DNA of 64,000 nt from Panaeolus papilionaceus (taxonomy: Eukaryota > Basidiomycota > Agaricomycetes > Agaricales), in NCBI GenBank assembly GCA_015501605.1, contig JADNRZ010000005.1, positions 2,356,001 to 2,420,000 on the forward strand, read 5' to 3'. The notes beneath the pieces are model-generated. The model worked only from the letters and a program-made list of their open reading frames with translations. It was not told where the DNA came from and made no database searches. Shown here piece after piece: positions 58,291 to 64,000 of this stretch (the first letter of the stretch is position 1; each line of letters opens with the position of its first letter). The position numbers were made by a program, and so were the translations under genes.

Positions 58291-59448
58291 ATGGCTGCGA
58301 CCATGTCGACCGTTAACATATCTCGGACAGACGACGAGCGCTGGGTTAATGTGTGAGTGTTCTGAACCTTATACATCAGTTGAAATGTGGGCGACTTAAA
58401 TATGGATATTCAGTCTCTGTCAGGTAGAAAGCGTTTTCCTGGAGCACCTGGAAGTCAAAGATTTGTTGAAATGGGCTAGAGTTTGCAAACGTGCCTTCAT
58501 GGGCGTATCTGACTTCATCCCCATTGCGTGGAATGTCATGCGTGTCCTATGACCCTTCTTCGATGAAGTCGACTTCGGCTCCTTCCATTATCTATAGCGG
58601 CGGTCAGGTATGGTCGTCTCAGGGCACAGTGCGCTTCAAGTATTCGCGAGGTTGTCACACGAGCAAACTGAGCTGCGCCTGTACGTTCAGAGTCGGCATA
58701 TGATGAGAGTGGTTGAGTGGTTTGAGAGAAGAAGATATCGATTCCTGAACTCACGCCGCCAATATCCTGGGACACGGCTTCTATCGCGTCGCCGCCTTAA
58801 CCAAGACTGTTCTTTGTCCTCTGCTCTTGTGTTGTGCCTGATAAAAGGTGATCTTCGGGTGCTGATAATTGGTTGCCCTGTTTCACCGCTGGCAACGATT
58901 TTGGGATTTCATTCAAGTGAGTGCTGATATTCTGCATGCAAGATATCGAAGTTGATAAGAATTTAGCAGCAATGATGAATTTTATCACATACAAGAGGGC
59001 GTATTGCTTGTTCGCCAAGGCGACTTTGCACGAATTCAGGTCATTCTCTTTAGATTCGGCCGAGTCATCTTCAATTGAAGATGATGCAGAATTAGAAAGG
59101 TTGGAGTGGGGATGGCAGATTGTTCGCAGTGCATCCTTGGAGGACACTCAGTACCCGGATGGCGCCTTTGTGTGTGCGACTTGCCGTCCTGGAGACTCTT
59201 TATGCTGGTCAATTGACCTTCCTCCTTTGCCTATTGCCATGAATGGGATGGTGGAAAGGAACGGGTTTGATCTGGTGGCAAAGGGTGATGGTAAACTAGG
59301 TGTGGAGTTCACTGAGATGCGAAGCATTTGGCTCAAATTCGGTCACATTGTGCTGGTAGAAGAGGGTGTACGCTTCAAAGGTCGAAACGGGACCAAGGTG
59401 CTAGCGAGGCGTGTCCTGGAGCAAAATATTTACCACGACGACTTTTAG
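58291..59448 (+). CDS. Nucleotidyltransferase-like family member 2
   Basis: Exons 58291-58350, 58424-58534, 58598-58916 and 58967-59448 join in phase to 323 residues. The second intron (58535-58597) has a weak GTCATG donor. If it is not spliced, the frame has TGA and TAG, so the gene would be dead. Order: MAATMSTVNISRTDDERWVN, an F-box-like helix (VFLEHLEVKDLLKWARVCKR), the GS-type core (GMVVSGHSALQVFARL; EQTELRLYVQ) and the FHSTAMMNFITYKRAYCLFA block that mirrors FHSSCVMNLITDS of the gene at 23.8-25.0 kb. The D-x-D equivalent is E-L-R-L here, which suggests loss of catalysis. The C-terminal half is more divergent. Confidence 0.6.
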
Positions 59449-59815
59449 GTAGATAGTATTGGCAAACTAGTTAGAGTCTACGGATTGTGCATGGTGACAA
59501 TGCTCCGTCTCAATTTACTGTCATCTGATGACATTGACTCTGAACAGAAACAAATTATGTACGCCATCACGTGCACGACGAAAATGTTCGAGGTTTGTCG
59601 TGATGGGGGTTGTCCAGTTTTCTGGTCATTTCGAGCACTGTTCCTGTGATCTGCATTCTCTAGCTGTTTCCCGATAGTAGTTGTCTATCCGCTCTCCATT
59701 TTTTCAATCGAGGGATTAAGTATGATGCGACTAAAAACCGTGGTGTTGCCTATAAGGCGGGTATTGGGATTTTGGCTGTTTACCCTTGAGTGTGTATTGA
59801 CCCCCTACAGTAATA
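59449..59815. other. Intergenic gap
   Basis: No gene or repeat is recognised; it carries the promoter of the next gene. Confidence 0.45.
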
Positions 59816-60680
59816 ATGACCACTGAGTATATTCAGCATCGGCTGAGAGAAATGTCAGAAACGGTTGGTGAGTAGTGCATACCTGACTTTACTTCATGCA
59901 GTATTTATCATCAACAGATGCAACGGACGAGTCTGAGGACTTTAATGTGGTTGGTCGAGTGTCACCTACCGCTTCCTACGTAGGGACTGTGGGTTTTGCA
60001 CCCCCTGGAGCGGATTTGCCGTCAGCAGAGTATCTGGTGACCCTTTGTCGTCCAAACGAGGACAGCTCCATGATGGACAAAATTTATGCAAGGCAATATG
60101 ATGAACAGATGAGAATGCTTAGGGCCGTTCAATGGTTATATGCGAAGGGCAGAGATGCTGAGTAAGTGAATAAATTACATGGGGGGTTTGTCGCTCATTT
60201 TTGTTCAGATTCCTTGTGGTTTTGGAAGAGGGAAAACCTGCCCTTAGGTTGAGACGCCTGGTTTTTCAATGCAATGACACGTACAAAAATAGTGTGTTTA
60301 TTGCCCTTATTGCCATGAACGGGATTGACGACATTGACTTGTGTGCATATCTAGGACACGATGGACGGATGGATGGATGGCCCTTGCCTGAAAATTGGGA
60401 ACAGGTTAGGTCCATAATGGCAGAGAAGTACACTCCCTGTCCTCTTCCATGTGTGAATGCTCAGGGCGACGAGCTTGATCCGCGTCACTTAGGGGACTTA
60501 TTGCCAAATCGCCTTGTCCGTATCACTTTTGTGATTCGTCACTTAGCTCTGTCTCATGGACATCCTGGTGACGAAATGGATATGTATCTTGGTAGGTTCT
60601 TTTTCTGTTACATGGCGAATGGCATGAAGCTCACCGTATTTGTTTAAGGGATCATCAAAAAGGTCGTCCTGTTGGAGTAG
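59816..60680 (+). CDS. Protein of unknown function, four exons
   Basis: Exons 59816-59867, 59918-60161, 60209-60591 and 60649-60680 join in phase (introns 50, 47 and 57 bp) to 236 residues. It starts MTTEYIQHRLREMSETVDAT and ends MDMYLGIIKKVVLLE. The middle reads LPSAEYLVTLCRPNEDSS, then AEFLVVLEEGKPALRLRRLV and VFIALIAMNGIDDIDLC, an alternating strand pattern without a motif I recognise. No signal peptide or membrane helix is evident. The same-direction neighbours are nucleotidyltransferase-like genes; functional linkage is unproven. The tidy splicing supports a real gene. Confidence 0.55.
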
Positions 60681-60812
60681 GCAACTCAGTCACTACGCTT
60701 GCACATGATCTTATATTTGTCCAATAATGTCTGGAATTAACCTTTGAGACATGGTTTCAGATTGTCATTGAGTTTTCACGTCTGAGGATAATTGTCTTTT
60801 GAACTTGACCAT

Positions 60813-61750
60813 ATGATGCAGCACACAGGTTCAGCTCATGTGTCCAATATTTATGGCCCATACGTTGGGTCATACAATGTCGAATCTTTCCAATACATCC
60901 TTTACAGATGCGGTATACTTGCCAGCGGTGAGGGCTTGCTTGAAAAACTGACAGGGCAGCGCATGTTCCGCAACCCTGCCTTGGAACTGTTTGTGGAGAA
61001 GGAACATTGCTCACGTTTGTGTGAGTATCTCACCAAAATCGGTTACGGCTACGAAGAAGACGAGCAACATAGAGGGAGCCCGCAGCCGTGGCTTGAGGCA
61101 TGCATTAGCGACCATGATGTGGATTTTAGATGGACCTTCAGCAAAGGCGAGCTAAGGATTGTGGTCGTTGTTTGTCCAAGAGCGGCATATGAAGGAGTTA
61201 TTTCTAAGGGCAATAGTGAGTCGCGCATTCTTACGCTTGGTGCATATGTTGACAATCTGTTGAAGGTTGCTTAATGGTCGTTGGGACTGATCACAAGGTA
61301 ATTTGCCCCTATCCTGCATCGACACTTGTCAAGAAGGAAGTCATGATCGCAGGGCATGGTGATGAATGGCCAGCGGAGTGGAGGAAGAAATACTGTCAAG
61401 TGGGTTGGAAAATCGTGAAGGATTGGAATGAGATGGAGAAGACGCGCTTGAAGGAGTTTCAGCCAGGTTTGCGATGGCTAGGAGACGGTCTTTGTAAGGT
61501 ATGGAATCTTACTCCGGCCGTCCAGTGGAGGAAGGAGGATGCATACCAGGTTGAGGCCAATGGTTGGACCTTGTTGGATTCTGATTACGATCACGGAAAG
61601 CCGTCTTTTCACTACAAGGTAACTAAACCGTGGCCCAACATTAAATTTCGTTACGTGCTTCCCGATCGAGAGTCGGCAACATTCGCAGCGATGCTGTTTT
61701 CAGGAGGGACTGATTTGACGGATACAGAGTACGTGCGTGTCTCTTGGTGA
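60813..61750 (+). CDS. Nucleotidyltransferase-like family member 3, possibly broken
   Basis: A first open part (60813-61274) reads NVESFQYILYRCGILASGEG, then RNPALELFVEKEHCSRLCEY and FRWTFSKGELRIVVVVCPRA, parallel to the ISGSTALAF / DLDIYV / KIQVMLCRV blocks of the 23.8-25.0 kb gene. A second part (61308-61750) reads VICPYPASTLVKKEVM and KKYCQVGWKIVKDWN, parallel to CLFPKGTLIKR and KYRARGWNII. The two are in different frames. A 34 bp GT-AG excision at 61274-61307 would join them, but this is shorter than the other introns here, so an indel is just as likely. The core D-x-D is again missing. Confidence 0.5.
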
Positions 61751-62286
61751 GAGCTAATACTAACAGATTCATAGTGGCTACAAGGATGACGAAATGAAAT
61801 CTTTGTTGACAAGGTGGTATGCAGAAGATGTACATTGATCAATAGTATTAGATACAATCTGTAAAAATTATATGTGCAAGTTTATGTATCTGAGCAGGTC
61901 GGATTTGAGCATGCATTACAGGTGTAGCCTAGGGTAAGGCGCTCACCTTGAAGCAGGTGAAGGCAAAACGGAATGGGATCTGCGATGTGCGAAAGGCCTC
62001 AGTGAATGCCGCGCGCAGTGACGGTCCGCTACGCCAAGTAATATAATATATCTTCCCTGCCGTGCTAGAAGAGGGAGCAGATCACGACACAACAGAGACG
62101 GTGTAACCAGAAACGAGACACCTGAGAGTCCAGTCAATTACAAAATAACTCACGAACCTGTCTTACAGGTACTAGGGCCTACAACATAGAGGACAAGTGC
62201 CCATATCTGTCCATAATCATTACATTACCATGTGTCGCATAAGTAAATGAATATATCTAAAATTCGTCAACTGATGCATAAAACAG
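61751..62286. other. Intergenic gap with a weak tRNA-like A-box
   Basis: Around 61925 the sequence TAGCCTAGGGTAAGGCGC resembles a tRNA box A followed by an anticodon-arm-like inverted pair, but no box B follows. The upstream exon(s) of the Spt5-like gene may also lie here. Confidence 0.35.
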
Positions 62287-64000
62287 GTACCCACCAACCC
62301 TTTTCTAGATCTGGAGGCAGAGGTCGATAGAAATGCTGAGGAGGAGCAAGATGACGAAGAAGAAGAAATGCAAGGTGCGCATTGGTTATCTGTGTCAAGT
62401 TCAACGCAAGCTCAGCCTGTTTCCGTTTGATGATAGATTTTATCGATTTCGATGAAATTGAAGGAGAAAGCCAATGTGTTGAGCAATATCAGACATGGAA
62501 TGCACTTCAGGAAGCACAGGACGAAGGGAGCGACAATAACCTGGAGGAAGACGCAGAAGTCGAGAGTTTTCTCGCACACTTGAAGCGACATAAGGACAAT
62601 CCTGCTGGTTTTGAGGTCAATGCGGATAGTACTCCAAAGCAAAAGTACCCCCTACATCGGGTTGCATGTCAGGTAAGATAAAACATCAATTAAAGATTTT
62701 ATGCTGGTGCTTAACCGCTCATTTGTTTCATTGACATTCAGGTTGGAATGGAGGAAGAAGCCATGGCGTTTATCTTACAAAAAGCACAGAACGAACAAAT
62801 CGCCAGTATATTTTTTCGAGAATCCATCCGCGGATATATCTACATGGAGGCCATCGTCGACCAGCCTGTCCTTCAGCTCCTCACAAAAGCGCCTGGCATT
62901 CGAAAGACTACACATGGACCTATTATGCAGGGTGTCGACCAACCAGATTGGAGCAAACTCCTCACCATGAAGCCTGCACTTTCAAGTCACAGTTCTATTG
63001 AAGAGGGAGAGTGGGTAATGGTCATGAATGGCACGGTATACAAAGGTGATGTTGCCCTTGTGAAGCGCATTGATGCATGGGGAGTACAGGTGCTCGTAGT
63101 ACCACGTATCCCACCCTTGGCTCAGTCCTTTCAAAAGTCCAACTATGGTGAGGGGTCTAAAAAGCGGAAGGCGACACCAGCAGCTCCAGAGGCCCAATTA
63201 TTTCAAGATTGGGATATGGCGCGAGCTCTGGGTCTGGGTGTTGTCGAAGATGCACCACATTGTTATCACTTTGGTAATAACTTTTTTGAGTATGGTCTTG
63301 AGCGGCGAAGCTACTCATTTCGTTCACTCTGAGCTGGTGTAGTTTCAATCCCTGCTTCCACCTTCCATTTTTTCATTAACAGTCATCACCCCTCCCTTCG
63401 TTATTCAATTGATCAACTTCCGAAACCAAGGGAATGGATCATCGAAGAAGATGACGCTATCGAAGATTCTGTATCCAAATACAGTGGCAAAGTGCTCAGA
63501 ATCCACGCTACGCAAGTCGAATTCGGTTCAGACGATCATAGTGGATCACACGTACTACCTTGGTGTTATGTGCGTAAAGTGGTGAAGGTTGCTGATTATG
63601 TTGAGTTGGCATCAGGTGAGAAAGGCTGGGTGGTTGGAAAGAGCGATGATATACTCCACGTTATCAATAAACCTGACGAGCAGGTTGAGAACAGCTCGAC
63701 TGAAATCGTAGTAAGTGTATTGTTAGCAGATCCTAAAGCATTGAGTATCTATTGACCATTTCATGTTGTAAACAGGTGGTGGATGTGCACGTTAATCGGA
63801 TAAGGCACTCTACGATGCCCTTTGTTGCAAGCACAGTCCAGCAAGTGCCCGTCATTCCAGCGCAAAAGGACTACATCCCTTGGGTCGGGACTCGTGTCCT
63901 GGTCACTAAGGGCGCGTGGAAAGGTCGCCATGCGTGCATCCAAACCGTCTTCAGGCATGAAGAAAATCTCAAGCTCCTTGTAAGGCTTGAAAACTACAAT
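62287..64000 (+). CDS. Spt5-like protein (NGN + KOW), 5' start unresolved, runs off right edge
   Basis: Exons 62287-62374, 62437-62672, 62742-63289, 63383-63710 and 63776 to the edge keep phase at each junction. The order fits Spt5: NPFLDLEAEVDRNAEEEQDD acidic start, then an NGN-like domain (GMEEEAMAFILQKAQNEQ; FRESIRGYIYMEAIVDQPVL; LLTMKPA), a first KOW segment (GEWVMVMNGTVYKGDVALVK), and later ADYVELASGEKGWVVGKSDD and GTRVLVTKGAWKGRHACIQT. Spt5 with Spt4 clamps RNA polymerase II to DNA during elongation. Lineage-specific, divergent copies of this kind occur in agaricomycetes; the canonical copy would be longer and better conserved. A partner exon with the start codon must lie upstream of 62287. 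The gene resembles the E2 cargo gene but retains the NGN domain. Confidence 0.7.

Noticed and set aside
61920..62010. tRNA gene at ~61925
   Set aside because: A box A-like word and a stem are visible, but there is no box B and no acceptor-stem pairing.

Overview
This window is nuclear DNA from a filamentous basidiomycete, most likely an agaricomycete. Genes carry many 45-75 bp GT-AG introns. Several protein families are typical of mushroom genomes: F-box/LRR, a Tsp2-like tetraspanin, BTB, tnp2-type transposases and Helitrons. Ordinary genes occupy only the first ~7 kb and parts of 23-25 kb and 58-64 kb; the rest is nested mobile DNA.

Layout. 1-2.5 kb: two F-box-type genes. 4.3-6.7 kb: tetraspanin. 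8.2-10.7 kb: a sugar-transporter pseudogene split by a 1.3 kb Tc1/mariner element. 11.1-21.9 kb: a two-gene CACTA-like element. Its tnp2 transposase is decayed (one frameshift, two TGA stops). Its companion gene is cut by element E1 (17020-21627). Removing E1 and one TA restores an open 823-codon reading frame through seven exons. 23.8-25.0 kb: a nucleotidyltransferase-like gene.

25741-40290 is the main object: E2, a 14.55 kb element bounded by ~1.96 kb near-identical inverted repeats and a TA target duplication. It is inserted in the coding sequence of a lineage-specific gene whose halves lie at 25.5-25.7 and 40.3-41.1 kb. E2 carries five intron-containing genes: a Spt5/KOW-like protein, two BTB proteins, an integrase-core (DD34E) protein and an acidic nuclear-type protein. 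Short iterons flank the inner ends of the inverted repeats. E1 is a small relative with the same arm sequence but different tips and no coding capacity.

42.0-49.0 kb: a decayed multi-copy family gene and a JmjC-like gene. 49-57.7 kb: a Helitron (Rep part, then PIF1-type helicase plus cysteine protease) split by a ~0.95 kb insertion that contains a tRNA-derived SINE. 58.3-64 kb: two more nucleotidyltransferase-like genes, an unknown gene, and a Spt5-like (NGN+KOW) gene that runs off the right edge.

E1 and E2 together suggest a family of large TA-targeting inverted-repeat elements. In these, one autonomous copy would supply the integrase for small derivatives and carry chromatin/transcription-type cargo (Spt5-like, BTB). 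I infer this from structure; no element name could be confirmed without searches.
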